Source: Bacillus sp. RO3 (lineage in GTDB: Bacteria; Bacillota; Bacilli; Bacillales; Bacillaceae_B). From it: a stretch of DNA of 64,000 bases. Positions 24,459 through 32,814 of this stretch are shown here, in pieces; position 1 is the stretch's first letter; each line of letters begins with the position of its first letter. Location of the stretch: positions 143,244 to 207,243 of the forward strand of contig NZ_JAAXCV010000019.1 of the NCBI RefSeq assembly GCF_012911895.1, given 5' to 3'. Made by a program: the position numbers and the translations under genes. The notes under the pieces are model-generated. The model saw only the letters and a program-made list of their open reading frames with translations. It was not told where the DNA came from and made no database searches.

Positions 24459-25079
24459 TTATTCTTTAACCTGTAGACTCCATTTCAAATATTCCAAGAG
24501 CAACTCTGTCTGCTCCTTCAACCGGATGCTTTCTGAATCCAGGATGGCATGATCCACTGCCATCCCGTCGATCCAGGAGATGATCGACCTGGCGATGACT
24601 TCAGGTTCGAACCTTGGCGTGAATTCCCCTGCGTTCACACCTTCTTCGATGATCCGAACGGTCATTTTATTGCCTTGCATGAACCTTTTCCTGGCATGCT
24701 CCTGCCTTCTCTTGTCATTCCGTCCTGTGATGAAGTATTCAAGCTTGGACGGGGCTAACGGGTCCATGTGATCGGTGGGCTTCTTTTCATCCCCAAGAAA
24801 GGTCATGACCAGCGCTTCCCAATACGATCCCTGATGCTTGAGCATGGCCTGGAGGGACTCATCGAACGCCTCCATCTGTTGAAGCTCGATCAACGCTTCA
24901 AAGAGATCTTCTTTATTGTCAAAGTACTGATACAGTCCACCCCGGCTCACACCGGCCTTTACCATCACATGCTTCATGGTGGCCTTCTCGTATCCGTGCT
25001 CGATGAAAACCTTCCTTGCTGCTTCCAATAAATTAGAGCGGCGTTGCGCCTTGTGTTCCTGACTGACTTTCGGTGACAT
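24459..25079 (-). CDS. TetR-family regulator overlapping the MFS gene
   Basis: 206 residues. Helix-turn-helix: LEAARKVFIEHGYEKATMKH, then VMVKAGVSRGGLYQYFDNKED. Start ATG at 25079 has GGAGGAGGA, which lies inside the last codons of the upstream MFS gene; the two genes overlap by 47 bp in different frames, so translation is probably coupled. Two 12-bp near-palindromes in the promoter ahead of the MFS gene (26331, 26365) are the likely operators. Confidence 0.9.
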   Translation of the reverse strand: MSPKVSQEHKAQRRSNLLEAARKVFIEHGYEKATMKHVMVKAGVSRGGLYQYFDNKEDLFEALIELQQMEAFDESLQAMLKHQGSYWEALVMTFLGDEKKPTDHMDPLAPSKLEYFITGRNDKRRQEHARKRFMQGNKMTVRIIEEGVNAGEFTPRFEPEVIARSIISWIDGMAVDHAILDSESIRLKEQTELLLEYLKWSLQVKE

Positions 25080-26307
25080 CGGTCTCCTCCTCCCCTACTT
25101 TCTTTCGCACGGCAATGGACACCAAGAAAAGAATGATCAACAATGACCCCGTCACGATGAAGGAAGGGATGATCCCAATGACAGTGGCAAGGGCCCCTCC
25201 TGCCAACGGACCGATGATGGTGGCGGTCGTCGTGACGCTGTTGACAACGCCAAAGACCCTCCCTGTCATATGAACGGGGGTTTTCTCCTGGGTGGCTGCC
25301 TGGAATGGAATGAACACAAACCCTGCCGATCCCCCTGCAAGAAAACCAAGGGCCGGAACCCAAAGCATGGACAGACTCAAATCATAATACGTCAGGATCC
25401 CCATCATGCCAAACCCCAGGCCGATCCCAAGTACCCCGGTACACATATAGACGTAAGCATTGTAATCCGTCTTCTTTGAAAGATAGATCCCTGTAAACAG
25501 CATTCCGACCCCTGCACTCGTCACCAGGTACCCTAGTAGATTCGGAGAGACATCAGATAGCTGGCGAAGCAGGATAATGAATTGGGAGTCCGATAACTGC
25601 AGAATCAGCAAACTGACTCCAAGCAAGAACAATCCGTACAGTAAGAAATGGCTTTTCTGAATAAAGGAGAAGCCCACTTTGATTTCCTCCTTGAAGGACG
25701 GTGCATCCTTCTTTTCCACTTCCCCTGATACTTCCTGCTCCTTCAATGCTTTAGGCAACAGAAAAATCAGGACGGCCGACAGAAAGAACGTAGCGGAATC
25801 AAGATAAAAGACGTTGTACGTTCCCATGGTGGAAACGAGGATCCCGCTTACAAGCGGACCTACGACTTTCGTACTGGAATCGATGGTGGACGACAGGGAC
25901 ATGGCCCCCTTGATGTGTTCATCTGGTACTATTTCCTTCAGTTTTCCATTCTTCGCCGGAATGAAGACCGAGGAGAACATCCCAACCAAGAACAAACACC
26001 CGTACACCATCCATACATTATCCGCCACAGTCAGAAGAAGGATGAGTACTCCCCTTACCACATCGGACAACACCATCAGCCACTTCCGTTCCATCCTGTC
26101 TGCAAGTGTTCCCGTTACAGGTCCAAGGAGCGCCATAGGCAGAGCCAGGCTCAGGATGATCAACGACATCTGCATCGGTGTCGCTTCCCATTTTAATCCC
26201 ACAAGCGTAATCACCGCTATGATACTCAACCAATCCCCCAAGCCAGAAATCGCCTGTGCCGTCATCAACGTTATGAAATGCTTATTCTTTCTCAATGAAG
26301 ACTCCAT
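25033..26307 (-). CDS. MFS efflux transporter
   Basis: 424 residues, 12 predicted membrane segments. Motif A between helices 2 and 3 is GTLADRMERKWLMVLSD, and FIPAKNGKLKEIV after helix 4 is typical of the MFS_3/EntS-like exporters. The next gene is its TetR regulator, with which it overlaps. Substrates cannot be told; drug or siderophore export is likely. ATG at 26307 follows GGAGGGA. Confidence 0.9.
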   Translation of the reverse strand: MESSLRKNKHFITLMTAQAISGLGDWLSIIAVITLVGLKWEATPMQMSLIILSLALPMALLGPVTGTLADRMERKWLMVLSDVVRGVLILLLTVADNVWMVYGCLFLVGMFSSVFIPAKNGKLKEIVPDEHIKGAMSLSSTIDSSTKVVGPLVSGILVSTMGTYNVFYLDSATFFLSAVLIFLLPKALKEQEVSGEVEKKDAPSFKEEIKVGFSFIQKSHFLLYGLFLLGVSLLILQLSDSQFIILLRQLSDVSPNLLGYLVTSAGVGMLFTGIYLSKKTDYNAYVYMCTGVLGIGLGFGMMGILTYYDLSLSMLWVPALGFLAGGSAGFVFIPFQAATQEKTPVHMTGRVFGVVNSVTTTATIIGPLAGGALATVIGIIPSFIVTGSLLIILFLVSIAVRKKVGEEETDVTESQSGTQGATPL

Positions 26308-26330
26308 TCTGTCCCTCCTCTTTAAAAATA

Positions 26331-26385
26331 AACACGAGTGTCGTTTTTCTTATTTTATTATATCGACACGAGTATCTTTTTACAA
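26331..26385 (-). promoter_or_regulatory. promoter and twin operators of the MFS/TetR operon
   Basis: Minus strand TTGTAA (26380-26385), 17 bp, TATAAT (26357-26362). The 12-bp element RACACGAGTRTC occurs at 26331-26342 and, inside the promoter spacer, at 26365-26376; each is a near-palindrome GACAC-GA-GTRTC. Centres are 34 bp apart. They are probably bound by the TetR product of the operon. Confidence 0.7.
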
Positions 26386-26663
26386 CTAAAAATTGGAATT
26401 TTTTAGATCTTTTTTCCCATTACTAAACTATCCACGCTTTAGGAAGGTGTTATGAGCAATCATTCCCGTTTTCTTAAAAATATTTAAAAAGAAGTTATAA
26501 AAGACATGTACGCCGACTATAATAACGACATATATGTCACTTTTCATTCTGGTCTCACATATGATTAAAGGGTAACAAAACGGATAAGAGAGCGATCATG
26601 CCGCTTCATTTTCAATCAGCGTATGCATCTTCCATCCCTATCCATTTAAAAAGGAGAGATTTT

Positions 26664-26768
26664 GTGTTAATCATTATGAAACTCTTTTTCTTCCGCAGTC
26701 CTGAAATAAAACGAATCCAAGAAGACATCCTCGACCGCCGCGCCAGCTATCACAACCGCATTCTTTAA
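26664..26768 (+). CDS. 34-residue protein, YrzI-like
   Basis: GTG start at 26664, 5 nt after AAGGAGAG; an ATG lies four codons further on. The product has a hydrophobic start (LIIMKLFFF) and a charged helix (PEIKRIQEDILDRRASYHNR). The pattern of short hydrophobic N-terminus followed by a helix ending in RxxxYxxR recalls the small YrzI proteins of Bacillus, with low certainty. It stands alone in a long intergenic stretch. Confidence 0.5.
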   Translation: MLIIMKLFFFRSPEIKRIQEDILDRRASYHNRIL

Positions 26769-26857
26769 TGTGACCTTTTGTCTGTTTTCTGAGAGAAATG
26801 GATTTAAGATTGTCTTTTTTAAAAGCTCTTTTCCTAAACAACTTGCGATCCTATAGA

Positions 26858-26919
26858 AGAAAGTAGAAGTTGATTTCCGCTGCAGGAGTCGAGCATCCAG
26901 CAGCGAGAATCAACTTTCT
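26858..26919. repeat. MITE-like element, internally deleted copy
   Basis: AGTAGAAGTTGATTTCCGCT at the left and AGCGAGAATCAACTTTCTG at the right match the ends of the element at 15855-15995, in inverted orientation, with most of the middle lost. The core GGAGTCGAGCATCC is kept. Confidence 0.7.
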
Positions 26920-26976
26920 GTGCTTGTATCGGGAATAAAAATGCACACCAAAAGGTTAGATTAGAGATTGCATCTA

Positions 26977-27075
26977 TTAAAAAGAACGATTTTTGCTCAT
27001 GATTACATGGTTCATCAACTCAGATGCTACATACTCATCATCCGGCATATAGTTATTCACAAAGTCTTGCAGAGC
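26977..27075 (-). pseudogene. C-terminal remnant of an unknown gene
   Basis: A 32-codon frame directly after a stop reads ALQDFVNNYMPDDEYVASEL, then MNHVIMSKNRSF. It looks like the tail of a helical protein but has no start or ribosome site. It could also be chance. Confidence 0.3.
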
Positions 27076-27175
27076 TTATGTATAATCATCACTCTTTACG
27101 AAAAGAGCTTTTTGAAAGGTATGAGAGGGTAGAATTCGAGGTGATAGTTCTGATGAGGGATCTCTTGAAAGAGTG

Positions 27176-27295
27176 ATTGATCCGAATGAGCTATTTTCAA
27201 TCCGGATTGCCCATTATTGATCCTGTTGAAAGATTATTAATCCTGCTGATGAATGATTAATCCTGTTTTCAACTCATTGATCCTCCATGTCGAAT
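27176..27295 (+). repeat. array of six 20-bp units with an ATTRATCC core
   Basis: Six consecutive 20-bp units begin ATTGATCCGA, TTCAATCCGG, ATTGATCCTG, ATTAATCCTG, ATTAATCCTG and ATTGATCCTC at 27176, 27196, 27216, 27236, 27256 and 27276. Only the first 9-10 bases are conserved; the rest varies. The period is not a multiple of three and no frame stays open. A seventh weak unit may start at 27156. Confidence 0.75.
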
Positions 27296-27371
27296 TTTCT
27301 TTAGAAAGGTAGCTCGAAAAGGAGTATGAGCACTGAAGAAAATCTTCTACATCCCATCACTCCATATCTGT

Positions 27372-27821
27372 TTATTCAAATTCAATTTCCCCTGTTGGTT
27401 CAACGCCGCCCGCCTCTTCCATATCCTTCTTTAATGCGGCGACGGATTCTTCCTTTAACCTATACGTTAAGCTGTCTTCTTCTATAAGGCTCTGGATGTA
27501 CCCTTTACCGTCTTTAGTCAGCCAAAGATGGTACCCCCGGCCTTCACCGTCTTCCAGGACAATGGTATAGGTCAGAACAGGTGGGGTCTTGATCACGTTT
27601 TGTTTTTCCAGCTTTTCATATCCATTCGTGGCTTCTACAAAATGGTTGATCGTTTCTTCTTTGACAATGAATTCTGAATCAGCCTGCACGTTTTTCCCGA
27701 TCCATTTTTTCACTTCTATTTCCTTCACTTCTCCCACATGGATCTCAGAGCAGGCACTCAAAGTGAGAATGAATATGATGAAAAGCATATACTTTTTGAT
27801 TCTGAACAAGTCACCATTCAT
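27372..27821 (-). CDS. lipoprotein of unknown function
   Basis: About 149 residues. A hydrophobic stretch (YMLFIIFILT) leads to lipobox LSAC, so the mature protein is anchored outside. The remainder is charged with a short beta-rich part (LTYTIVLEDGEGRGYHLWLT). Start is uncertain: ATG at 27821 overlaps the DUF2332 stop by 11 bp; an ATG at 27842 and a TTG further in are alternatives, and none has a strong ribosome site, so coupled translation is likely. Confidence 0.7.
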   Translation of the reverse strand: MNGDLFRIKKYMLFIIFILTLSACSEIHVGEVKEIEVKKWIGKNVQADSEFIVKEETINHFVEATNGYEKLEKQNVIKTPPVLTYTIVLEDGEGRGYHLWLTKDGKGYIQSLIEEDSLTYRLKEESVAALKKDMEEAGGVEPTGEIEFE

Positions 27822-28839
27822 TCCATTCAAACCATCTTCCATGCCCGTCTGTTTCCCCGATGGTATGTGACGATTCCACTCCGTTCACAATGGAATCAAC
27901 GTGAAGCTTCCGGTCCCACATATTGTTGTATATGTGGAAGACATCCCGTTTTCTTCCGATGCTTTTGACCTTTTCCATCAGTTCATTCTTCAACTCTTCA
28001 GGGAATTGATTTGCCACGTGAGTATGAAATAGGCACACGACGCTGTCTTCAGGGATGTTCCGGATCACTTCCGATAATAAAGCGACCCCGTCCCCTTCCA
28101 ACAGGTTTACCGGGTTGTTTCGGAAATACGCTGCGGCATTCTCGAATAATTCCCGCCTTTCCTTGTGCTCCGGCCATATAAGAGACTTCAGCCATACATA
28201 GTCTTCATCCGTTCGCAGATCACTGACATGAAGGTCCAGTCCGATTCTCGACGCGACGGGAGGAACACTTTCATGTAGAAAGGAAGGGGGCTTGCCTTTG
28301 ATCCGAGAGGTGAGGTGAACGAGAGAATGAGGATGACCGAAGACTTCCTCCGTCCCGTAAGAGTAGCTGTACTGGTCCCATAAAAGCTGAAGTCCCGCAC
28401 TTGTTCCGATTTCAATGAGGGATAAAGGCTTTTCAACCCTCTGATAGATCATGGAAAAGACGGGATACAGATAAGCACAGCGCCTCACTTCATTCGTCTG
28501 AACCCGCTTTTCCTTTAGAAGCGAAATGATCTCCTCCCTGTAAAGAGAACAGAACGATTTGAACATAGTGAACGTTGCATCATCGATCCTTACAGCATTC
28601 CCGGTGACACTCGGGTAATACGTCTTTAGCGGATGATCTATCCTTGTCCATAATAGATAGTGAACAGCCCCCAGCAAAAGATTGGGCACCGGCTGACCCT
28701 TTTGAGCGTTGGCGCTTAGTGCAAGAATGTCCTCGTCTTCTGAAATCTTCAGTGATAAATATTCATACAGCTCACTTGACCCTTTGCATTCCCTGGCAGC
28801 AAAATGCTGAAAGGTTTTTGATAGTGCTGAGATATCCAT
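27811..28839 (-). CDS. DUF2332 family protein
   Basis: 342 residues. NLLLGAVHYLLW, HPLKTYYPSV and LIEIGTSAGLQLLWDQYSY are the DUF2332 pattern; the last resembles a nucleotide or SAM-binding glycine loop, so a methyltransferase-like fold is possible (inference). VCLFHTHVANQFP lies near the end. ATG at 28839 follows GGAGGAG. It overlaps the downstream lipoprotein gene. Confidence 0.85.
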   Translation of the reverse strand: MDISALSKTFQHFAARECKGSSELYEYLSLKISEDEDILALSANAQKGQPVPNLLLGAVHYLLWTRIDHPLKTYYPSVTGNAVRIDDATFTMFKSFCSLYREEIISLLKEKRVQTNEVRRCAYLYPVFSMIYQRVEKPLSLIEIGTSAGLQLLWDQYSYSYGTEEVFGHPHSLVHLTSRIKGKPPSFLHESVPPVASRIGLDLHVSDLRTDEDYVWLKSLIWPEHKERRELFENAAAYFRNNPVNLLEGDGVALLSEVIRNIPEDSVVCLFHTHVANQFPEELKNELMEKVKSIGRKRDVFHIYNNMWDRKLHVDSIVNGVESSHTIGETDGHGRWFEWNEW

Positions 28840-28896
28840 CAAACTCCTCCTCTAAATAAGATCACCTATGTAGAACATCAGGAGAGGGGGCACCCT

Positions 28897-29028
28897 CTAC
28901 CCTCTTTCCAGCTTACACTTGATCCGTTCTAATTCCTGTAACTGCTCATCCCTGCTCCCCTTCAAAACCCTTCTCCCGAGAGCTCCTGCAAGCCCCAGAA
29001 ACACGATGATGCCGATCCATAAGCCCAT
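28897..29028 (-). CDS. 43-residue single-pass membrane protein
   Basis: Reading from ATG 29028: a hydrophobic helix (GLWIGIIVFLGLAGALG) followed by a charged helix (RDEQLQELERIKCKLERG). GAGGGGGG lies 3 bp before the start, and a promoter of the conserved family ends about 20 bp upstream. It has all expression signals and so is likely real; it precedes DUF2332 by 57 bp. Function unknown. Confidence 0.7.
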   Translation of the reverse strand: MGLWIGIIVFLGLAGALGRRVLKGSRDEQLQELERIKCKLERG

Positions 29029-29050
29029 CTCGCCCCCCTCTTTACTACCA

Positions 29051-29079
29051 ATTATTTCAAAACACCTTTACAGGCACAA
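29051..29079 (-). promoter_or_regulatory. conserved-family sigma-A promoter, member 4
   Basis: Minus strand TTGTGC, 17 bp, AATAAT, then TGGTAGT. It keeps GTTTTGAAATAATTGGTAGT exactly while the -35 differs, which shows that the conservation is centred on the -10. Leader is only about 16 nt. Confidence 0.7.
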
Positions 29080-29102
29080 TGTTTTTTTCAAGCAAATTGA
29101 AT

Positions 29103-29131
29103 AAAAAAAGGCCCTCGATGACGAGAGCCTT
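29103..29131 (-). terminator. terminator after OsmC gene
   Basis: AAGGCTCTCG and CGAGGGCCTT pair over a 4-nt loop, with seven T on the minus strand. Confidence 0.85.
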
Positions 29132-29143
29132 CTTCCTGCTGAT

Positions 29144-29572
29144 TTATGCTTTTGTCCAGTTTGCAACCATTTCTACATCTGCCGCTACCATAGTGGTGTA
29201 GATCGGGCAGCGGGCATCGACGATTTGCTGCAGTTCTTGTACCCGTTCCTCGGATTCACTTGTGCTGACTTTTGCATTGACGGTGATCTTCTGGAAGTAA
29301 GGGCGCACGCCTTCTTCTCCCATCATTCCACGGGGATCGATTTCTCCTTTGACTTCGAATTCGATTCCTTGCAGGTCAAATTTGATTTCCTTGGCGACAA
29401 AGTTAGCAATGGCATTTTCACAACCTGTCAGGGAAATTAACATCGTAGCTAATGGATTGGCTCCTTTATCTGTGCCTCCCATGTTAGCCGGTTCATCAAT
29501 GATGACCTTATGATCATGTGACGTCCCTTCTGTATACATCCCTTTGGATACTGCTGTAATTTGTTCGATCAT
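29144..29572 (-). CDS. OsmC-family thiol peroxidase-like protein
   Basis: 142 residues, OsmC/YhfA type. The two redox cysteines lie in SLTGCENA (about residue 51) and DARCPIYTT (about 123), the standard spacing of the family, which reduces organic hydroperoxides or modifies thiols. ATG at 29572 follows AGGAGTG. A TGTAAT-type box lies 103 bp upstream (29675-29690), so it may belong to the Crp-controlled redox set. Confidence 0.9.
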   Translation of the reverse strand: MIEQITAVSKGMYTEGTSHDHKVIIDEPANMGGTDKGANPLATMLISLTGCENAIANFVAKEIKFDLQGIEFEVKGEIDPRGMMGEEGVRPYFQKITVNAKVSTSESEERVQELQQIVDARCPIYTTMVAADVEMVANWTKA

Positions 29573-29674
29573 TCTTCATCACTCCTCTTTCTTTTCACAT
29601 TTTTGTACCGATCAAGTGGTACTGGGGATAATGTAACACGCGTCATTTCTCATTTCAAAAACGCTGACTCACTA

Positions 29675-29690
29675 TGTAATCCAGCTTACA
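29675..29690. promoter_or_regulatory. Crp/Fnr-type box A
   Basis: TGTAATCCAGCTTACA: half-sites TGTAA and TTACA separated by 6 bp, as in the boxes at 29799 and 32815. It lies between the divergent OsmC and membrane-protein genes. Confidence 0.55.
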
Positions 29691-29798
29691 TTTTCCATCA
29701 ACCAGTAAGCACATTCCTTGCTTAATCCCTGCAATGGCCACTCTGTTTGTTACTATACCCATGAGACAGAAGGACCATCCAAGAGAAAAAAAGGATTT

Positions 29799-29814
29799 CG
29801 TAATGTACATTACA
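29799..29814. promoter_or_regulatory. Crp/Fnr-type box B
   Basis: CGTAATGTACATTACA, a 14-bp perfect palindrome core (GTAATGTACATTAC). It lies 57 bp upstream of the ATG at 29872. Confidence 0.65.
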
Positions 29815-29871
29815 GATTTTTCAGATAAATCATTTTACACTTAAGGTACTTTCTTAAAAGGAGTGAGTGAA

Positions 29872-30306
29872 ATGAACAAAGGGATGAGTACTGTCGTATC
29901 GAATGGAGTCATTGGAGGAATTGTCGGGGGCATCGTGTTCGGCATTCTGATGCAGATGATGGGCATGATGGGCATGATCGCCGGTATGATGGGGAGTGAA
30001 AGCCTGGCGGTGGGATGGATCATTCATATGATCATAAGTGTCATATTCGGGGTCTCATACGGGATTTTGACCCTATTCGTGAAAAACCTCTGGGTTGCTG
30101 CCGTCTTATTTGGAATCGGCATCTGGATCATCGGACCATTGCTGATCATGCCGATGATGATGGGCATGGGGACCAATTTTGCCAATGCGTTTACACCCGA
30201 TATGTTGATGAGTTTAGGGACTCATTTATTCTTCTCTTTCCTGGTCGCCATAGTATTCAAGGTTCGTTCAACACATGCATCAACCCATTCACAGATTCAA
30301 GCTTAA
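29872..30306 (+). CDS. methionine-rich membrane protein
   Basis: 144 residues with four hydrophobic segments. Methionines are clustered: MQMMGMMGMIAGMMG at about 24-38 and MPMMMGMG at about 90-97, both at or beside membrane segments. Glycine zipper GGIVGGIVFG precedes the first. Start ATG at 29872 is 8 nt after AAAAGGAG; a GTG 9 bp upstream is less likely. It heads an operon with the thioredoxin-like gene (17 bp). Family unknown; Met clusters suggest soft metal contact (inference). Confidence 0.75.
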   Translation: MNKGMSTVVSNGVIGGIVGGIVFGILMQMMGMMGMIAGMMGSESLAVGWIIHMIISVIFGVSYGILTLFVKNLWVAAVLFGIGIWIIGPLLIMPMMMGMGTNFANAFTPDMLMSLGTHLFFSFLVAIVFKVRSTHASTHSQIQA

Positions 30307-30323
30307 TGTAAGGAGGAAAGTCA

Positions 30324-30650
30324 ATGAACACCATTACAACAGAGAAGCAATTCAGAGAGGTTACTCGGCAGTCGTCACCAGTGGTTGTTAAATTTTATAC
30401 AAACCGGTGTCCCGATTGCAGAAGGATGGATGCCTTCATGCCTTCGGTTCTTGAAGAATTGAACCACGTGCCCTTTTACGAACTGAACAAGGATTCCCTT
30501 CCTGACATTGGGGAACAAGAGGGTGTGATGGGCATCCCGAGTCTCCTCGTTTATCAACATGGAGAAAAGCTTGCCCATCTTCACAGTGCACATGCTAAAA
30601 CACCGGAAGAAGTCATTGCCTTTTTATCTGCCTATTATTCTAAATCATAA
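30324..30650 (+). CDS. thioredoxin-like protein
   Basis: 108 residues. Thioredoxin fold with active site CPDC in YTNRCPDCRRMD (about 29-32) and the cis-Pro in MGIPSLLVY (about 75). It differs from classical WCGPC, as in small bacillary thioredoxin-like proteins (YtpP-type). AAGGAGGAAA precedes the ATG. It is followed by a terminator and is part of the redox block with box B upstream. Confidence 0.9.
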   Translation: MNTITTEKQFREVTRQSSPVVVKFYTNRCPDCRRMDAFMPSVLEELNHVPFYELNKDSLPDIGEQEGVMGIPSLLVYQHGEKLAHLHSAHAKTPEEVIAFLSAYYSKS

Positions 30651-30656
30651 CAGATA

Positions 30657-30692
30657 AACCGCGGCTTGCTTTAGGGGAGGCCGCGGTTTTTT
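30657..30692 (+). terminator. terminator after the thioredoxin-like gene
   Basis: AACCGCGGC and GCCGCGGTT form a 9-bp stem, followed by six T. Confidence 0.88.
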
Positions 30693-30743
30693 CCATGCCA
30701 TGCACCGGCTTAGCCATTATCGACTATGTAGGAGAGACGTAAA

Positions 30744-31850
30744 TTGATCCATACCATCAGCATCATGTCGTTACCGATCATCTATTATATCAGCCGCAGT
30801 CTGGCCCGGTTCTTCTCCAGTGAGCGATATTATCTATCGATTCCATACATGGGAAGTACCCTCGCCATCCTGCTCTACATGAGCCAGTCTCAACCCTTTG
30901 ACATACCTGAAATAGTGGAGAGGATCTTTCTGAGCGTCTTTTTATTTTCGATCGGCTATCAAACCGTTCCTTTTTTGAAGAAGGCGTTTTTTTACCGTTC
31001 CGTGGGGCTCGTCTTCTTGACGATGACCCTGATCGCATCCATGGAGCTGTCTTCTCGCTTTCTTGACGACCCTTATCGATCCTTGTTTGGTTCGGTTTTC
31101 TTTGCCTACAACAAAGATGTTCTACTGTATACGTTTGACAGCCGGGTGGTTCCCTTTATTGAATTTTGGGGAAGCCTTCAACTAATCCTGGTCTTTGCTG
31201 TGACACCCTTTTTTCTCCTTTTTGCTGAAAGAGTGATCAAGCCCGTTTCTTCTTTTCTGAAAGAAGAAAGTGCTGCATTCTCTGTGAAGGATTCGGGGTT
31301 CCTGTATGTTTCCCTCTGGCTTGGCATGCTGGTCTTAATTCTGTTAGCTGATTTACTGAAGGACCATTTTCTCTTTCTATATGATTATGTTTTCGCTATG
31401 GCTGCAGGAGGGATAGTAAGGGTGATGGAACGATGGAGTCAAATGGATACACAAAAAAGAGCCCGCCTTATTCATCAGACCGGGTCTCTCCATTTATATG
31501 TATTCATCATCATCACGATAACTGAGCAATTTTATTCTGTCACAGACGACTTTCACACCTATTTCCAAACAAACATCTTCATCCTGATCCTGTTCAAAAC
31601 CGTCCTGATGGGGGTTCTGTCTATTTATGTGGTAAAGAAATGGCAGACAAGCTGGGATGGATCAGAGATGATGGTCGCTGCCGTGGCAGGTTGGACCTTC
31701 AGCCTCAATGCACCTGTTGTCTGTATGCATGGGATGAGAACGGCAGTCAATAAGTGTGGACCTGCCCCCTTGCTGTTCATCATCCCTCCCATTATCCTTT
31801 GGCTTGTAAACTATATACATCTATGGCTTCTTGCAGTCCTTCGGATATAA
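30744..31850 (+). CDS. GltS-like polytopic membrane protein
   Basis: 368 residues with about ten membrane segments. Near the C-terminus [19 protein letters not shown] then [19 protein letters not shown] resembles the second repeat of sodium/glutamate symporters (GltS: gating loop GLGATPxAxANM and GPSPKAFLIVP). Overall identity looks low. Start is TTG at 30744 after GGAGAG; an ATG at 30765 is an alternative. Its 3' end overlaps the convergent MCP-module gene by 59 bp. Substrate unknown. Confidence 0.6.
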   Translation: MIHTISIMSLPIIYYISRSLARFFSSERYYLSIPYMGSTLAILLYMSQSQPFDIPEIVERIFLSVFLFSIGYQTVPFLKKAFFYRSVGLVFLTMTLIASMELSSRFLDDPYRSLFGSVFFAYNKDVLLYTFDSRVVPFIEFWGSLQLILVFAVTPFFLLFAERVIKPVSSFLKEESAAFSVKDSGFLYVSLWLGMLVLILLADLLKDHFLFLYDYVFAMAAGGIVRVMERWSQMDTQKRARLIHQTGSLHLYVFIIITITEQFYSVTDDFHTYFQTNIFILILFKTVLMGVLSIYVVKKWQTSWDGSEMMVAAVAGWTFSLNAPVVCMHGMRTAVNKCGPAPLLFIIPPIILWLVNYIHLWLLAVLRI

Positions 31851-32541
31851 TTTTTCGATTCACTGAGATGGTTTTACTTATTTCATGGGCGCCTGTGCTT
31901 TCCTGTTTGATATCCCTGGAGATTCGTTGTAAATCATTTTTCTGATGATCCACCTTGGAAATGGACTGGTTGATTTCATGAAAGTATTCTTCAGTTTCAA
32001 CGACACTCTTAATTCCAGTCAAAGCGAGATCCGCTCCCTTTTTGACCGTAAGGCGGATACCTTCCATTTCCTTGTGGATGGATTGAATCGACACCTCGGC
32101 AAGTTCAGTCGCCTGTTTGCTTTCATTGGAAAGCTTTCGGATTTCCTTCGCTACAACATCGAACCCCTTCCCGGCAGCCCCTGCTCTAGCTGCTTCAATA
32201 GAGGCATTTAATGCTAATAAATTCGTCTGGGAGGAAATTCGCTTTAAATGGTCCACAATGTCTGTCAGTTTACTTGATACGTCAGAAAGGGACTCGATCT
32301 TCTCGAGGATATGCTGGGACGATTCCTTCATTCCTTCCATATTCGAGACCGTATTCGATATGGATTCCTTCCCCATAAGGGATTGTTCCGAAGCCTTCGT
32401 AGCGCTTTCATTAATGGAATGAGCAAGATCAAACAAGATTTGGGAATGGCCGACGATTTGTTCGGCACTGGATAAAAAACGCTCCATTTCTATTTTTTGA
32501 ACTTCCATGATATCATTTGCTTGAACGATCTTTGAGTGCAT
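31792..32541 (-). CDS. soluble methyl-accepting chemotaxis signalling module
   Basis: 249 residues. It has no membrane segment and no recognised sensor domain; the conserved hairpin tip [20 protein letters not shown] lies at about 100-119, with helices of the MCP signalling domain on both sides. [18 protein letters not shown] follows. Such short cytoplasmic receptors may take a signal from a partner. It follows the glutaredoxin gene with a 29-bp overlap, so a redox input is a reasonable guess. ATG at 32541 follows GGAGGG. Its end overlaps the opposite-strand membrane gene. Confidence 0.82.
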   Translation of the reverse strand: MHSKIVQANDIMEVQKIEMERFLSSAEQIVGHSQILFDLAHSINESATKASEQSLMGKESISNTVSNMEGMKESSQHILEKIESLSDVSSKLTDIVDHLKRISSQTNLLALNASIEAARAGAAGKGFDVVAKEIRKLSNESKQATELAEVSIQSIHKEMEGIRLTVKKGADLALTGIKSVVETEEYFHEINQSISKVDHQKNDLQRISRDIKQESTGAHEISKTISVNRKIISEGLQEAIDVYSLQAKG

Positions 32542-32767
32542 ATGCACCCTCCTCTTCTAAGTATTGGAGTAATTCCTTCCCTGCCCAAATCGACCGGCCT
32601 GATTTCAATGCAGGTGTTCGCACTTCCCCGAGCATGTGAATCAGTTCATTCGCTGCATCCCGCTCATGGAAAAGATTTTTCTCTATATAAGAAATGCCGT
32701 GATACTCGAGCATCTTCTTAGCGTTATGACATCTGATGCAACCATCTATCGTGTAAAGTGTTAACAT
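32513..32767 (-). CDS. glutaredoxin-family protein
   Basis: 84 residues. [20 protein letters not shown] gives an N-terminal strand and the CIRC motif (Cys10, Cys13); TPAL with cis-Pro is at about 51. Small CxxC glutaredoxin-like proteins in Bacillus may serve bacillithiol. ATG at 32767 follows AGGAGG. It is divergent from the Crp-family gene, with box C between them, and overlaps the MCP module gene. Confidence 0.85.
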   Translation of the reverse strand: MLTLYTIDGCIRCHNAKKMLEYHGISYIEKNLFHERDAANELIHMLGEVRTPALKSGRSIWAGKELLQYLEEEGAYALKDRSSK

Positions 32768-32814
32768 ATTGATACGCCTCCTGTTTATACCATACCATAT
32801 ACGCCATTTACGTC

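Noticed and set aside
25814..26389. 191-codon plus-strand frame antisense to the MFS gene
   Set aside because: A shadow of a 12-helix transporter gene; it runs through its promoter and operators.
26454..26489. 11-codon frame ATG AGC AAT after GGAAGGTG
   Set aside because: Good ribosome site but too short to judge, no conserved pattern known to me.
27176..27295. Possible CRISPR array
   Set aside because: Units are 20 bp and follow each other without spacers; no cas gene in the window. The same holds for 50251-50350.
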